This document shows positions 23,418 to 33,353 of a stretch of DNA of 64,000 nt, in pieces. The position numbers and the translations under genes were made by a program. The notes beneath the pieces are model-generated. The model was not told the DNA's origin and searched no databases. It worked only from the letters and a program-made list of their open reading frames with translations. This stretch comes from Stenotrophomonas hibiscicola ATCC 19867. Its GTDB lineage: Bacteria; Pseudomonadota; Gammaproteobacteria; Xanthomonadales; Xanthomonadaceae. Location: NCBI RefSeq assembly GCF_000382065.1, contig NZ_KB907501.1:248001-312000 (forward strand), in the 5' to 3' direction. How positions within the stretch are numbered: the first letter of the stretch is position 1; each line of letters starts with the position of its first letter.

Positions 23418-25128
23418 CGACGATCGGCATCGGCCGGCCGCCATTGAAGGTGGACCAGGCCGGCTGGCGCAGGATGTTGCCGTTGCTGTCCAGGAACAGG
23501 GTGCCGGTGGCGCCGTCCAGGCCGCCTTCGTTGGACAGCTTGTCCAGGTAGGCGGTGATCTTCCAGGCATCGGCGCCGAAGGCGAACAGGCGGCCGGCGG
23601 CACCGCGTGCGCTGGGCAGGGTGCTGGCCACCTGGCTGGCCGAGGGCAGGCCGGACACGCTGCGCACGTTCCAGGCTTCGTTCGGGTAGACGATGCCGTC
23701 CAGCGCCACGTCTTCTTCCACCTTGCCGCTGCCGACGGTCAGCTGCGAGGTGCCCACGCGGGTGGCGCCACCGGCACCGGCCAGCGCCAGCTGCGGCGCC
23801 AGCAGGCGGGCCTGCGGCGCGCGCACGGCGAGGAACACGGCATCGACCTGGCCGGCATTGCGCACCTGCGCGCCGACATCGCCAACCGCGTCGCTGACGC
23901 CGACGGTGGCCACCACTTGGCCGCCACGCTGGGCGAAGCGCTGGGCGAAGGCAGCGGCGGCACGGCGGCCAGTGTCGTCGGCGCTGTTGATCACCAACGC
24001 CTTGCCGCGCTCGCGGCCACGCAGGTATTCGGCGGCGACGATGCCGTCGTCTTCCGGCGCCAGCGAGAAGCCGGCGCTGCCGGCTGGCGGCGCGTCCTTG
24101 CCACGGTTCAGGGCCAGCACCGGTACCTGCAGCTGCTGGCGGCCATAGACCGCATCCACTTCGTCACGGCCCAGCGGGCCGACCACGAAGTCGGCGCCGG
24201 AGGCGACGGCCTTGTCATAGGCGGCCAGCGCACCGGCCGGGGTACCGGCGGTGTCGATGAAGTTGATGTCCGGGCGGCGGCGGGTCTCGCCGTAGTACGC
24301 GGCCAGCAGGCCATCACGCACCGGCTGCGCGGCGGTGGCCAGGCGGCCGCTGAGCGGCAGCAGCACGGCCAGCTTGGCCGGCGGACGGTAGCCGTCGCTC
24401 ATGGCCGGCGGGCGCTTGCTGGTATCGAACTGGGCGGCGCCATCGCGGTCGAACGGGCGCGGCAGCGGCAGGCCACGCGCGATCAGTGCACGGCCGGCGA
24501 AGTTGTACAGCGGGTCGTTGGCCGGCAGCGCGGCGGCACGGCTGCGCAGGGTGGCGTCGTCAAGCGTACCGAGCAGACCGGCGATGGCGGCCTGGTTCTC
24601 GCTGCGTGCGCTGCCGGTCAGGCTGGCGTGGGCGCGGGCGCGCTCGGTGGCGGCACCGAAGGCATCGCCGGTGCCCTGCAGCGCGTTGGCGCGGGCTACG
24701 TGCCAGCGCGTGCGCAGCGCGGGGAAGACGTTGTCGCCCTGTTCCTTCAGCAGGGCCAGGGCCTGCGCCGGCTGCTTGTCGGCCAGTGCCAGCTCGGCGC
24801 CGGTCAGCTGGTAGCGCTGCAGGCTGGCGCCGGACAGCTGGCGGGCGGTGAGCTGGCCGAGCAGGCTGCGTGCGCGGGCACTGTCGCCGGCCAGGTGCCA
24901 GGCCCAGGCGGCATCGGCCAGGGCGTTGCTGCGGGCGCCACCTTTCAGGGTTGCGGCCAGCGCTTCCAGCTGCAGGGCGGCGTCGCGCGGTTTGCCTTGT
25001 TCGATCAGCGCCAGCGCCTGGCTCTGGGCCGGCGATTCGGGCGCGCTGGTCAGGCTGGTGGTGGCACAGCCGGCCAGCAGCATCAGCGACAGCGACAGGG
25101 CGGAGATCCGTGCGGCGGGCTTGTTCAT
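23407..25128 (-). CDS. lppC: LppC/LpoA-type lipoprotein, penicillin-binding protein activator
   Basis: A 573-residue outer-membrane lipoprotein. The lipobox LLAGC follows a signal peptide starting MNKPAARIS. The N-terminal half is TPR-like helical. The C-terminal half, from about residue 240, has a periplasmic-binding fold ([54 protein letters not shown]). In E. coli, LpoA activates the synthase PBP1A from the outer membrane; the same role is assumed here. The start at 25128 fits the signal peptide; an ATG four codons upstream is possible. Divergent from rsmI across about 80 bases. Confidence 0.87.
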   Translation of the reverse strand: MNKPAARISALSLSLMLLAGCATTSLTSAPESPAQSQALALIEQGKPRDAALQLEALAATLKGGARSNALADAAWAWHLAGDSARARSLLGQLTARQLSGASLQRYQLTGAELALADKQPAQALALLKEQGDNVFPALRTRWHVARANALQGTGDAFGAATERARAHASLTGSARSENQAAIAGLLGTLDDATLRSRAAALPANDPLYNFAGRALIARGLPLPRPFDRDGAAQFDTSKRPPAMSDGYRPPAKLAVLLPLSGRLATAAQPVRDGLLAAYYGETRRRPDINFIDTAGTPAGALAAYDKAVASGADFVVGPLGRDEVDAVYGRQQLQVPVLALNRGKDAPPAGSAGFSLAPEDDGIVAAEYLRGRERGKALVINSADDTGRRAAAAFAQRFAQRGGQVVATVGVSDAVGDVGAQVRNAGQVDAVFLAVRAPQARLLAPQLALAGAGGATRVGTSQLTVGSGKVEEDVALDGIVYPNEAWNVRSVSGLPSASQVASTLPSARGAAGRLFAFGADAWKITAYLDKLSNEGGLDGATGTLFLDSNGNILRQPAWSTFNGGRPMPIVGGR

Positions 25129-25209
25129 GATCGGGTCCATGCGATGAGGGCAGCGGCCTTGGCCGGGTACACGCTACGATTCTACCCTTGCCCCGTGAGT
25201 ACCGCTGAA

Positions 25210-26028
25210 ATGAGTGTCCCAACCCTGTACGTCGTCGCCACCCCGATCGGCAACCTGGCCGATCTGAGCCCGCGCGCGCAGGAGGTGCTGCGTTCGGTGG
25301 CGGCCATCTGTGCCGAAGACACCCGCCGCAGCGGCCAGCTGCTGTCCCATTTCGGCATCCAGCAACCGCTGGTGGCCCTGCACGAACACAATGAAGAGGC
25401 CCTGGCGCAGCGCCTGGTTTCGCGATTGCAGGCCGGCGAGTCGCTGGCGCTGGTCAGCGATGCCGGTACCCCGCTGGTCAGTGACCCCGGTTTCCGCCTG
25501 GTGCGTGCCGCGCGCGCGGCGGGTATCAAGGTCAGCCCGGTGCCCGGTGCCTGCGCCGCCATCGCCGCGCTGAGCGTGGCCGGCCTGCCCAGCGACCGTT
25601 TCAGCTTCGAGGGTTTCCTGCCGGCCAAGGCCAGCGGCCGCCGCGACCGCCTGCAGGCGCTGGCCGGCGAAGTGCGCACGATGGTGTTCTACGAATCCTC
25701 GCACCGTATCGCCGAGTCGCTGGCCGACATGGCGGCGATCTTCGGCGGCGAGCGCCCGGCGGTGCTGGCCCGCGAGCTGACCAAGCTGTTCGAGACCGTG
25801 CTCGACGGTGACCTGGCCGGCCTGTTGGCGAAGGTGGAAGCTGACGAGAACCAGCGCAAGGGCGAGTTCGTGGTGATGGTGCAGGGCGCCGGCGACGATG
25901 AGGAAGCGCAGCTGGCGCATGGCCGCCGCGTCTACGCCAAGCTGAGCGAGCATCTGCCGCCGTCGACCGCCGCGAAGCTGGCCGCGGAACTGACCGGTGC
26001 GCCGCGCAAGGCGTTGTACGGCAGTTGA
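25210..26028 (+). CDS. rsmI: 16S rRNA 2'-O-ribose C1402 methyltransferase
   Basis: A 272-residue tetrapyrrole-methylase-fold enzyme that methylates the ribose of C1402 in 16S rRNA using S-adenosylmethionine. The N-terminal signature LYVVATPIGNLADLSPRA, the motif CAEDTRRSGQLL, and the central SDAGTPLVSDPG and PGACAAIAAL are all present. Length is typical. Start at 25210. It acts with RsmH (28761-29747), which methylates the same nucleotide on N4. No terminator was found after it; REP-like repeats and rnpB follow. Confidence 0.95.
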   Translation: MSVPTLYVVATPIGNLADLSPRAQEVLRSVAAICAEDTRRSGQLLSHFGIQQPLVALHEHNEEALAQRLVSRLQAGESLALVSDAGTPLVSDPGFRLVRAARAAGIKVSPVPGACAAIAALSVAGLPSDRFSFEGFLPAKASGRRDRLQALAGEVRTMVFYESSHRIAESLADMAAIFGGERPAVLARELTKLFETVLDGDLAGLLAKVEADENQRKGEFVVMVQGAGDDEEAQLAHGRRVYAKLSEHLPPSTAAKLAAELTGAPRKALYGS

Positions 26029-26034
26029 TGGATC

Positions 26035-26122
26035 GTGCGGACCAAGGTCCGCACCCACCAGAGCGGAATCCGCACCCACCAGGGCAGCGGCATCGGTAGA
26101 TCCACGCCACGCGTGCATGGAT
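26035..26122. repeat. Degenerate REP units
   Basis: GTGCGGACCAAGGTCCGCAC (26035-26054), and a second unit GTAGATCCACGCCACGCGTG from 26096 to 26122. The ends are partly decayed compared with GTAG/CTAC. They fill the gap between rsmI and the rnpB promoter. Confidence 0.6.
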
Positions 26123-26167
26123 GAACCGGACGCCGCGATCGGCACGGCAGGAAGGGCGTGCGTACGC

Positions 26168-26173
26168 TAGAAT
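26168..26173 (+). promoter_or_regulatory. -10 element of rnpB
   Basis: TAGAAT lies 7 bases before the predicted 5' end of RNase P RNA at 26181. I see no good -35 match. Confidence 0.5.
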
Positions 26174-26180
26174 ACGCGCT

Positions 26181-26534
26181 GGCGGAGTCGGCCAGACAGT
26201 CGCGTCATCCCTTCGGGGGTGCCGAGGAAAGTCCGGGCTCCATAGGGCAAGGTGCCAGGTAACGCCTGGGCGGCGCAAGCCGACGGAAAGTGCAACAGAA
26301 AGATACCGCCTACGTCTTCTTCGGAAGGCCGGTAAGGGTGAAATGGTGCGGTAAGAGCGCACCGCGAGTCTGGCAACAGACCGGCACGGCAAACCCCACC
26401 TGGAGCAAGACCAAATAGGGATCCTTTGGCGCGGCCCGCGTTGGATCCGGGTAGGTTGCTTGAGCGTTGCGGTGACGTAACGCCTAGAGGAATGACTGTC
26501 CACGACAGAACCCGGCTTATCGGCCGGCTCCGCC
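26181..26534 (+). ncRNA. rnpB: RNase P catalytic RNA, bacterial type A
   Basis: The ribozyme that removes 5' leaders from pre-tRNAs. P1 is formed by GGCGGAGTCGGCC at 26181 and GGCCGGCTCCGCC ending 26534. The conserved core CCAGACAGTCGC, GAGGAAAGTCCGGGCTCC, CGGAAAGTGCAACAGAAAGA, AGGGTGAAATGGTGCGGTAA and the 3' ACGACAGAACCCGGCTTA are all visible in order. Length of about 354 bases is normal. Ends are set from the P1 helix, so they may be off by a few bases. Confidence 0.95.
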
Positions 26535-26545
26535 TCTTTCTTACG

Positions 26546-26595
26546 GTAGGCCGAGCATGGCTCGGCTCTACAGTAGAGCCGAGCCATGCTCGGCT
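26546..26595. repeat. SMAG pair in tail-to-tail order
   Basis: Units 26546-26571 and 26573-26595 (GTAGAGCCGAGCCATGCTCG) meet at CTACAGTAG, the reverse of the usual head-out dimer order. It directly follows rnpB and faces the stop of the DM13 gene. Confidence 0.8.
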
Positions 26596-26624
26596 GCTCT
26601 TCGCCCAGATGCTTGGGATGTTGT

Positions 26625-27104
26625 TCAACCCGGCGTGCGGTACTGCCCGGCGGAAATGAACTGCTCGAACCGTTCGCACCACACCACTACGGTGGTGTAA
26701 TCGTCCACGTTGACGCTTTCAGGCACGTCCACCAGGAAACGGTTGAAGGTCTTCACCTCGCCGATGCGCTGGGCCTGTGCCTTGATCTTCAGGAAATCGG
26801 CCTTGTTGTCGACGAAGTCGCGCACGAGGTAGACCTTGTAGTCCGGCCCCGGGCCCATCTTGCCGTCGAACGCGACCTGGCGCGGGCTGACGCTGACCTT
26901 GCCGTCGGCCCAGTGCACGGCGTCGCTGCCCTTGAGGTCGCGACGGAAGGTGGTGTGGTAACGGGCGTCGCCCATCGCCGCCTGTACCTGCGCGACCGGC
27001 GGGTCGTCGGGAGCGATCAGGATCGGCAGCAGGTAGATGCCAAGGCCGAAGCCCAGGCCGAGGGCGAGCAGGTGGGTGACGACAAGTACGAGAACACGGC
27101 GCAT
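26625..27104 (-). CDS. DM13 domain membrane-anchored protein
   Basis: A 159-residue protein with one N-terminal membrane segment (LVLVVTHLLALGLGFGLGIY) and a periplasmic DM13 domain. The conserved run GPGPDYKVYLV, IGEVKTFNRFLVDVP, DYTTVVVWCERFEQFISAGQ includes the near-invariant Cys of VVWC. DM13 domains are proposed to be redox or electron-transfer modules; a role here is not known. It stands alone; the 101 bases to the next gene show nothing notable. Confidence 0.82.
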   Translation of the reverse strand: MRRVLVLVVTHLLALGLGFGLGIYLLPILIAPDDPPVAQVQAAMGDARYHTTFRRDLKGSDAVHWADGKVSVSPRQVAFDGKMGPGPDYKVYLVRDFVDNKADFLKIKAQAQRIGEVKTFNRFLVDVPESVNVDDYTTVVVWCERFEQFISAGQYRTPG

Positions 27105-27205
27105 CGATGACTCCCTGTGGATCGGTGAGGCGCGCGGCAGAACCGCGCCGGGTCATCGTGTGGCGTGCGTGCAGACATTTATAGACACAGGAAACAGGTA
27201 CAGGG

Positions 27206-27994
27206 TCAGAAATCGACCTGGCTCTGGCCGAGGGCGACACCCTGAGGGCCGAAGCGACGCTCGTGGATCTGCCCGTGCCCTTCGGCATCGATCAGCAGCA
27301 CCGTGCTGGCGCGGGTGCCATAGTCGTCGCCGCGGATGAAGGCCGGGCTCAGCCAGCGTTCGCGTTCCAGGCCGATGCCGGTGTCGGGCAGGTCGCCGTC
27401 GGCGGGGCGGTGTTCATCGGCCAGGGCGTCCCAGAGCGGGGTCAGGTCTGGGGTCAGATCCCTTTCGCGTTGCGAAAGGGATCTGACCCCGTCCGCTTCC
27501 AGCCATGCCGACAGCGCGGCCATCAGTCGTCGGGTCTTCGGCCAGGGTGCGTCCAGCGCGCCGTTGGACATGCCATGCACGCCCGGGCCAAGCGTCTGCC
27601 GTTCGGCGGGATGGTTGCCCAGGTACTCCAGGCTGTTGCTATCGGCCAGCAACAGATTGAACGGGGCGTAGGCGCCAGCCACGGTCGCCAAGCGATCAAT
27701 ATGCACGGCCGCCGGGTCGCGGCCGCGCAGGAAGTCGGCCACCAGTGCCCCGCGCGACGGACCGGTCTGGGCCGCCAGCGGGTCGCGGACGTTGGTGACC
27801 ACCGCCATCCGGCCCGAGGCGCCGACGCCGGCCCAGCCACCGCCGGAGCGCAGGTCGCGCCCCCCGATGACGGAGGTCTCATCCTGCCAGGGGGCCAGCG
27901 CCGCGGTGGGGCGGGCGTGGAACTCATCACGGTTGCCGGTCATCACCAGCCGCCAGCGCGGGTGGTGCATCCAGCCAAGAGCGAGCAGGCACAT
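27206..27994 (-). CDS. NRDE/TANGO2-like Ntn-hydrolase family protein
   Basis: A 262-residue cytoplasmic protein of the NRDE family. It begins MCLLALGW, where Cys2 is the expected N-terminal nucleophile, so the start is set at 27994 although an ATG lies five codons upstream. The family name motif GNRDEFHARPT is at residues 20-30, and GGRDLRSGGGWAGV and GPSRGALVADFL follow. Residues 169-182 (GVRSLSQRERDLTP) are encoded by a perfect 41-base palindrome, probably an insertion. The substrate of bacterial members is unknown; eukaryotic TANGO2 affects lipid and haem handling. Confidence 0.82.
   Translation of the reverse strand: MCLLALGWMHHPRWRLVMTGNRDEFHARPTAALAPWQDETSVIGGRDLRSGGGWAGVGASGRMAVVTNVRDPLAAQTGPSRGALVADFLRGRDPAAVHIDRLATVAGAYAPFNLLLADSNSLEYLGNHPAERQTLGPGVHGMSNGALDAPWPKTRRLMAALSAWLEADGVRSLSQRERDLTPDLTPLWDALADEHRPADGDLPDTGIGLERERWLSPAFIRGDDYGTRASTVLLIDAEGHGQIHERRFGPQGVALGQSQVDF
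27450..27490. repeat. Perfect palindromic repeat within the NRDE gene
   Basis: Nineteen-base arms, GGGGTCAGATCCCTTTCGC and its exact complement, around a 3-base loop GTT. It is preceded by a second GGGGTCAG at 27438-27445. A diverged member of the same family lies at 46839-46877. Confidence 0.9.
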
Positions 27995-28102
27995 GGGTTC
28001 ATTGTGCATGGTTTGCGCAGTCCGGCGGCGTTTCCGGGCCCTCGCGGATGAATGCGCAGCAGGTGTTTCACGCCCTGTCCACAGCCCTGAACTTCCGTTC
28101 AA

Positions 28103-28139
28103 TCTCAAAAATTGAGACGGATCAGCAACTTGTGGATAA
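28103..28139. promoter_or_regulatory. Small palindrome and DnaA-box match upstream of dcw
   Basis: TCTCAAAAATTGAGA (28103-28117), and TGTGGATAA (28131-28139), the complement of the consensus DnaA box TTATCCACA. It lies in the 323-base gap between the NRDE gene and mraZ. A single 9-base match is expected about once per 130 kb per strand, so this may be chance. Confidence 0.35.
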
Positions 28140-28209
28140 GCCTTGAACAATTCTCTAAAGGTTGTTGCAAGCCATTGATGTGGCTGGCGATTTCCCCGCT
28201 GAAAAGTTG

Positions 28210-28237
28210 TTGACAACCCTTCGGCCGCTGCTAAGGT
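28210..28237 (+). promoter_or_regulatory. Probable main promoter of the dcw cluster
   Basis: TTGACA at 28210-28215 and TAAGGT at 28232-28237 with a 16-base spacer. A start near 28244 would place the MraZ boxes at and just after the initiation point. Confidence 0.6.
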
Positions 28238-28280
28238 GGGCATCAGAGGGAAATCCGGGTGTTTTGTGGGTTTTCGTGGT
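28236..28280 (+). promoter_or_regulatory. Array of five MraZ boxes
   Basis: GTGGG, GAGGG, CGGGT, GTGGG and GTGGT start at 28236, 28246, 28256, 28266 and 28276, an exact 10-base period. MraZ binds TGGG-type direct repeats with this spacing upstream of its own gene in E. coli and Mycoplasma, which supports autorepression of the whole cluster. The second, third and fifth repeats deviate. Confidence 0.75.
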
Positions 28281-28317
28281 TCAATGTTTCACCGGGCGAA
28301 GGATAGGTGCACGCGTC

Positions 28318-28764
28318 GTGTTCCAGGGCGAGACGGCCATCACAGTTGACGATAAAGGGCGCATGGCGGTTCCCACCGCTTACCGCGACCTCGTCGCGCG
28401 CGCCAGCAACAACCGTCTCGTGCTGACCTACAACCCGTTCGAAGCCGGCTGCCTGTGGCTGTATGCAGAGTCGGAATGGGAGCGGGTCCGCGACGACGTC
28501 ATGTCCAAGCCCAACACCCAGCGCGTCGTGCGCCTGTTGCAGCAGAAGCTGGTCGGCTCGGCCGCCCATCTGGAACTGGACGGCAACGGTCGCATCAGCA
28601 TCCCCGCCAGCCACCGCGGTGCGGTGGGCATTGAAAAGAGGGCGGTATTGCTCGGTATGGGCGACAAGTTCGAATTGTGGAGCGAGCAGGCGCATCGGGC
28701 CCTGATCCAGCAGACGTTGTCTGACGAGGATCTGGGTGATGGGTTGCTCGACCTGAAGTTGTGA
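28318..28764 (+). CDS. mraZ: Transcriptional regulator MraZ
   Basis: A 148-residue AbrB-like double-SpoVT fold regulator that represses the division and cell-wall cluster, including itself. It begins at GTG as [22 protein letters not shown]; the second half repeats the motif as [16 protein letters not shown]. Length is typical. The GTG start at 28318 follows AGGTG. Five candidate operator boxes lie just upstream, and rsmH follows with a four-base overlap. Confidence 0.95.
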   Translation: MFQGETAITVDDKGRMAVPTAYRDLVARASNNRLVLTYNPFEAGCLWLYAESEWERVRDDVMSKPNTQRVVRLLQQKLVGSAAHLELDGNGRISIPASHRGAVGIEKRAVLLGMGDKFELWSEQAHRALIQQTLSDEDLGDGLLDLKL

Positions 28765-29747
28765 GCCGGGGTGCCCGGATGCGCCCAGAAGCGCAGACCG
28801 GTCACCTTCCGGTGTCGCAGTCGCCGGCGGTGCACCTGCCGGTCCTGTACACCCAGGTCCTTGAAGGCCTGAGGGTGATCGAAAACGGACGTTATCTGGA
28901 TGGCACGTTCGGTCGTGGCGGTCATGCACGTGGCGTGCTCACCCAGCTTGGTCCCGAGGGGCGCCTGCTGGTCATGGACAAGGATCCGGAAGCCATTGCC
29001 GTTGCCGAGCGCGATTTCGCGCCGGACCCGCGCGTGTCCATCTTCCGTGGCAGCTTCGCCCAGCTGCTGCAGTGGGATGCGACGGCCGAAGGCCTGGACG
29101 GCGTGCTGTTCGACCTGGGCGTGTCGTCGCCGCAGCTGGACGTGGCCGAACGTGGCTTCAGCTTCGGCAAGGACGGCCCGCTGGACATGCGCATGGATCC
29201 GGACAGCGGCGAAAGCGCCGCGCAGTGGATCAACCGCGTGGAAGACCGCGAGATTGCCGACGTGCTGTGGACCTACGGCGAAGAGCGGCAGAGCCGCCGC
29301 ATCGCCCGTGCCATCGTGGCTCGCCGCGAGAAGCAGCCGTTCACCCGCACCGCCGAACTGGCCGAGCTGATCGCTTCGGTGATGCCGCGTGGGAAAGACA
29401 AGATCCACCCGGCCACGCGCAGCTTCCAGGCCATCCGCATCCACATCAACCGCGAGCTGGCCGATCTGGAAGCCGGGCTCGATGCGGCGGTGGAACGGCT
29501 CAAGCCCGGTGGCCGCCTGGCGGTGATCAGCTTCCATTCGCTGGAAGACCGTATCGTCAAGCAGTACATGAACCGCCTGGCCAAGGCGCCGCCGGCCAAC
29601 CGCCGCCTGCCCGAGGCGGTCGCGTTCGTGCCGACGCTGGACCTGATCGGCGGTGCCATCAAGGCCACCGACGAAGAGCTGGCCGCCAACCCGCGTGCCC
29701 GCAGCGCCGTGCTGCGCGTGGCGCAGAAGCGGGAGGCCGACGCATGA
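28761..29747 (+). CDS. rsmH: 16S rRNA m4C1402 methyltransferase
   Basis: A 328-residue (or 322) SAM-dependent methyltransferase (formerly MraW) acting on N4 of C1402 in 16S rRNA. Motif [49 protein letters not shown] and [13 protein letters not shown] are present. A GTG at 28761 overlaps the mraZ stop; the ATG at 28779 (MRPEAQTGH) is an equally plausible start. It is partnered functionally with RsmI (25210-26028). Confidence 0.95.
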   Translation: MSRGARMRPEAQTGHLPVSQSPAVHLPVLYTQVLEGLRVIENGRYLDGTFGRGGHARGVLTQLGPEGRLLVMDKDPEAIAVAERDFAPDPRVSIFRGSFAQLLQWDATAEGLDGVLFDLGVSSPQLDVAERGFSFGKDGPLDMRMDPDSGESAAQWINRVEDREIADVLWTYGEERQSRRIARAIVARREKQPFTRTAELAELIASVMPRGKDKIHPATRSFQAIRIHINRELADLEAGLDAAVERLKPGGRLAVISFHSLEDRIVKQYMNRLAKAPPANRRLPEAVAFVPTLDLIGGAIKATDEELAANPRARSAVLRVAQKREADA

Positions 29748-30007
29748 GCCGGTTGCTGCTGATCATCCTGCTGGCTTCCACCGTGGCCTCGGCGATCGGC
29801 GTCGTGTTCGTGCGTCATCGTCACCGGCAGACGTTCATCGAACTGTCGCGCGCCGAGCGCAAGCGCGATGACATCAACCTGGAGTTCGGTCGCCTGCAGC
29901 TGGAACAGGCCACCCTGGCCGAAGCCAACCGTGTCGATCGCATCGCCCGCGAGAAGCTCGGCATGAAGTTCCCCGAGGCCGCCGACATCGTGGTGGTGCG
30001 GCCATGA
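29744..30007 (+). CDS. ftsL: Cell division protein FtsL
   Basis: An 87-residue single-pass inner-membrane protein: short cytoplasmic N-terminus, membrane segment [20 protein letters not shown], then a periplasmic coiled coil ([20 protein letters not shown]...) ending in EKLGMKFPE. It forms the FtsQLB complex that activates FtsWI. The start overlaps the rsmH stop and the end overlaps ftsI by four bases. Shorter than E. coli FtsL (121 residues), with the difference at the N-terminus. Confidence 0.92.
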   Translation: MSRLLLIILLASTVASAIGVVFVRHRHRQTFIELSRAERKRDDINLEFGRLQLEQATLAEANRVDRIAREKLGMKFPEAADIVVVRP

Positions 30008-31848
30008 GCAAGACCGGCCGCAACCGCCCGCGCAACGCCTTCAACCTGCGCCAGCGCCTGCGCTGGGTCGCGCTGGCGCTCGGCCTGTGCTCGGTGTCGC
30101 TGGTCGGTCGTGCCGCCTACGTGCAGATCATCAACAGCGACTTCTACCAGCGCCAGGGCGAGGCCCGTTACCTGCGCGAGCTGCCGATCAAGACCTCGCG
30201 CGGCATGATCACCGACCGCAACGGCGAGCCGCTGGCGGTGTCCACCCCGGTCGCCTCGATCTGGGTCAATCCGCAGGACCTGCTGCGTTCGCCCGAGCGC
30301 ATTCCGGAGCTGGCCCAGGCGGTCGGCATGTCGGTGGATGAGCTGAGCAGCCGCCTGTCGCAGAAGTCGGACAAGGAATTCATGTACCTGCGTCGCCGGA
30401 TCAATCCGGACGAGGCAGAAAAGGTGGTCGCGCTGAAGATTCCGGGCGTGGCCGCGCAGCGCGAGTTCCGCCGCTTCTACCCGCAGGGCGAAGCGATGGC
30501 GCACGTGCTGGGCTTCACCAACATTGACGACCGCGGCCAGGAAGGCCTGGAGCTGGCGTTCGACGAATGGCTGCGCGGCAAGGCCGGTGCCAAGCGGGTG
30601 ATCCGCAACCGCAAGGGCGAGACCGTCGAAAGCGATCTGCTGCGCGCCGCCGAACCGGGCAAGGACCTGACGCTCAGCATCGACCGCCGCATCCAGTACC
30701 TGGCGTTCAAGGAACTGCGCAACGCGCTGGTGGCCAACAAGGCGGCCGGCGGTTCGATGGTGATCATGGACGTGAACACCGGCGAGATCCTGGCCATGGT
30801 CAACCTGCCCACCTACAACCCGAATTCGCTGACCGGCGCGCTGCCCGATGCGCGCCGCAACCGTGCGGTGACCGACCTGGTCGAGCCGGGTTCGACGATG
30901 AAGCCGTTGACGATTGCCACGGCGCTGCAGGCCGGTGCGGTGACCAAGGACACCATCATCGATACCAACCCGGGTTACATGCAGGTGGCCCGCTTCACCA
31001 TCCGCGACGTGCCGCGCAACAACGGCGTGCTGAACGTAACCGGCGTGATCACCCGCAGTTCCAACATCGGCGCGGCCAAGGTCGCGGCAAAGATGCCGGA
31101 CCAGGTGTTCTATGACGGCGTGCGCCGTTTCGGCTACGGCTCGGTGCCGCACAGCGGGTTCCCGGGTGAATCCGGTGGCGTGGTGCGGCGCCCGGCCAAC
31201 TGGGACGGTGCCACCAAGACCACCATGTCCTACGGCTACGGCCTGAACGTGACACCGCTGCAGATCGCCACCGCCTACTCGGCGCTGGCCAATGGCGGCA
31301 AGTTGATCGCGCCGACCTTCGTCAAGGGCCAGCGCAACGAAGCGCATCAGATCATCGACGAGAGCGTCGCCAGGCAGGTGGTGGCGATGATGGAAACGGT
31401 GGTCACCCAGGGCGGCGCCAAGCAGGCAGCGGTGCTGGGTTACCGCGTAGCCGGCAAGACCGGTACCGCGCGCAAGACCGGCCCGGGTGGTTACGAGCGT
31501 GGCCATTACAACGCGCTGTTTGCCGGTGTGGTGCCGGCCACCAACCCGCGCTTCGCCACCGTCATCGTCATCAACGATCCGCAGGCCGGCAAGTTCTACG
31601 GCGGCCTGGTGTCGGCGCCGGTCTATCACAACGTGATGGAAGGCACACTGCGCCTGATGGACGTGCCGCTGGATGACCTGCAGTCGTGGCTGGCCGCACA
31701 GCAGTCCGGCAAGGTCGGCCACTCGGCCTCGATCCTGCCCGCGCCGCCGGCCGAGACCGCGCTGCCGGTGGATGCCGCCGCTGAATTCGATGCTGCGCTG
31801 CCGAGCGCGCACGCCCAGACGCCCCCCGTTACGGGAGGCACGCAATGA
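30004..31848 (+). CDS. ftsI: Septal peptidoglycan transpeptidase (PBP3)
   Basis: A 614-residue class B penicillin-binding protein that cross-links septal peptidoglycan together with FtsW. One N-terminal membrane anchor ([17 protein letters not shown]), the pedestal domain starting [13 protein letters not shown], and a transpeptidase domain with nucleophile Ser297 (STMK), SSN at 352-354 and KTGT at 485-488. Length is slightly above E. coli FtsI because of a C-terminal Pro/Ala-rich tail ([18 protein letters not shown]). It is a beta-lactam target. Overlaps ftsL and murE by four bases each. Confidence 0.96.
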   Translation: MSKTGRNRPRNAFNLRQRLRWVALALGLCSVSLVGRAAYVQIINSDFYQRQGEARYLRELPIKTSRGMITDRNGEPLAVSTPVASIWVNPQDLLRSPERIPELAQAVGMSVDELSSRLSQKSDKEFMYLRRRINPDEAEKVVALKIPGVAAQREFRRFYPQGEAMAHVLGFTNIDDRGQEGLELAFDEWLRGKAGAKRVIRNRKGETVESDLLRAAEPGKDLTLSIDRRIQYLAFKELRNALVANKAAGGSMVIMDVNTGEILAMVNLPTYNPNSLTGALPDARRNRAVTDLVEPGSTMKPLTIATALQAGAVTKDTIIDTNPGYMQVARFTIRDVPRNNGVLNVTGVITRSSNIGAAKVAAKMPDQVFYDGVRRFGYGSVPHSGFPGESGGVVRRPANWDGATKTTMSYGYGLNVTPLQIATAYSALANGGKLIAPTFVKGQRNEAHQIIDESVARQVVAMMETVVTQGGAKQAAVLGYRVAGKTGTARKTGPGGYERGHYNALFAGVVPATNPRFATVIVINDPQAGKFYGGLVSAPVYHNVMEGTLRLMDVPLDDLQSWLAAQQSGKVGHSASILPAPPAETALPVDAAAEFDAALPSAHAQTPPVTGGTQ

Positions 31849-33353
31849 GTCCTTCGATGTTGCTTTCGCAGTTGCTTCCGGACGTGGCCCTGGCGGGCCA
31901 TGATCCCGTTCTGACCGGGCTGGCGCTGGACAGCCGCGCCGTGCGTCCCGGCAATGCCTTCGTCGCCATCGCCGGTTTCGGCGCGCATGGCCTGAACTTT
32001 GTCGAGCAGGCCCGCGCGGCCGGTGCCAGCGCCATCCTGTTCGAGCCCCCGGCACCGGCCGAACTGCCGGCGCCAGCCGATGCGATCGCCGTGCCGGGCC
32101 TGCGCGCACGCATGGGTGCGATGGCCGATCAGTTCCATGGCGCGCCGTCGCGGGCGATGGCGATGGTGGGCGTGACCGGCACCAACGGCAAGACCTCCAC
32201 CGTGCAGCTGCTGGCCCAGGCCTGGCACCTGCTCGGCACGCCCAGTGGCAGTATCGGCACGCTGGGCGCCGGACTTTATGGTGCAGTTGAACCGACCGGT
32301 TTCACCACGCCGCTGGTGCTGCAGATGCATGCGCTGCTTGCGCAGCTGCGCGACGAAGGTGCGCGCGCGGTGGCGATGGAAGTCAGCTCGCACGCGCTGG
32401 ACCAGGGTCGCGTCGATGCCGTGCACTACGACGTGGCGGTGTTCACCAACCTCACCCGCGATCACCTGGATTACCACGGCGACATGGCCAGCTACGGCGC
32501 GGCCAAGGCGCGGCTGTTCCATCGCCCGGGCCTGAAGGCAGCGGTGATCAATCTGGACGACGCCTTCGGTCGCCAGCTGTTCGCCGGCCTGCCGGTGGGC
32601 ATGCAGCCGATCGGCCTGAGTTCGCGTGGTGCCAGCGATGCCAGCGTGCGCGCCGAAGCGTTGCAGCTGGATGGTCGTGGCATTGCGTTTGAACTGGTCA
32701 TCGACGGCCAGCGCGCGGCCGTGCATTCGCCGCTGCTGGGCCGCTTCAATGTGGACAACCTGCTGGCGGTGGCCGGTACCCTGCATGCGCAGGGCCAGCC
32801 GCTGCCGCGCATCGCCGAGGTGCTGTCGGCGTTGCAGCCGATCCGCGGCCGCATGAACCGCCTCGGCGGCGAGAATGGCCTGCCGACCGTGGTGGTCGAC
32901 TATGCACATACCCCGGACGCGCTGGAACAAGCGCTGGGCAGCCTGCATGGTCACCTGCAGGGTACGCTGTTCTGCGTGTTCGGCTGCGGCGGCGAGCGTG
33001 ACACCGGCAAGCGTCCGCAGATGGCCGCGATCGCCGAGCGCCTGGCCAACCAGGTCATCGTCACCGACGACAATCCGCGTGGCGAAGACGGTGACGTGAT
33101 CGTCGCCGACATCCTGGCCGGCTTCCAGAATGCCGATGCCGTGACCGTGCAGCGCAGTCGCGCGCGTGCGATCGGCCTGGCGGTGAAGCGTGCCGGTGCC
33201 GGCGACATCATCCTGATTGCTGGCAAGGGCCACGAGCCGTACCAGGAAGTGAACGGTGTGCGCCATGACTTCGACGACACCGAGGTGGCTGCCGCTGCAC
33301 TGGCGGCCAAGGCCGGTGTACTAGAGGCGCAGGCCGGGGAGGGTGCCGCGTGA
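31845..33353 (+). CDS. murE: UDP-MurNAc-tripeptide synthetase
   Basis: A 502-residue Mur ligase that adds the third stem-peptide residue to UDP-MurNAc-dipeptide with ATP. P-loop [10 protein letters not shown], central [20 protein letters not shown], and the C-terminal [10 protein letters not shown]. The DNPR motif is the one associated with meso-diaminopimelate specificity. Overlaps both neighbours by four bases. In this family of organisms the dipeptide may be made by MurD2 and MurL rather than MurD (see findings). Confidence 0.95.
   Translation: MSPSMLLSQLLPDVALAGHDPVLTGLALDSRAVRPGNAFVAIAGFGAHGLNFVEQARAAGASAILFEPPAPAELPAPADAIAVPGLRARMGAMADQFHGAPSRAMAMVGVTGTNGKTSTVQLLAQAWHLLGTPSGSIGTLGAGLYGAVEPTGFTTPLVLQMHALLAQLRDEGARAVAMEVSSHALDQGRVDAVHYDVAVFTNLTRDHLDYHGDMASYGAAKARLFHRPGLKAAVINLDDAFGRQLFAGLPVGMQPIGLSSRGASDASVRAEALQLDGRGIAFELVIDGQRAAVHSPLLGRFNVDNLLAVAGTLHAQGQPLPRIAEVLSALQPIRGRMNRLGGENGLPTVVVDYAHTPDALEQALGSLHGHLQGTLFCVFGCGGERDTGKRPQMAAIAERLANQVIVTDDNPRGEDGDVIVADILAGFQNADAVTVQRSRARAIGLAVKRAGAGDIILIAGKGHEPYQEVNGVRHDFDDTEVAAAALAAKAGVLEAQAGEGAA

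Noticed and set aside
26181..26534. tRNA or tmRNA gene
   Set aside because: The conserved core and P1 helix identify RNase P RNA. I found no tRNA cloverleaf in the window.
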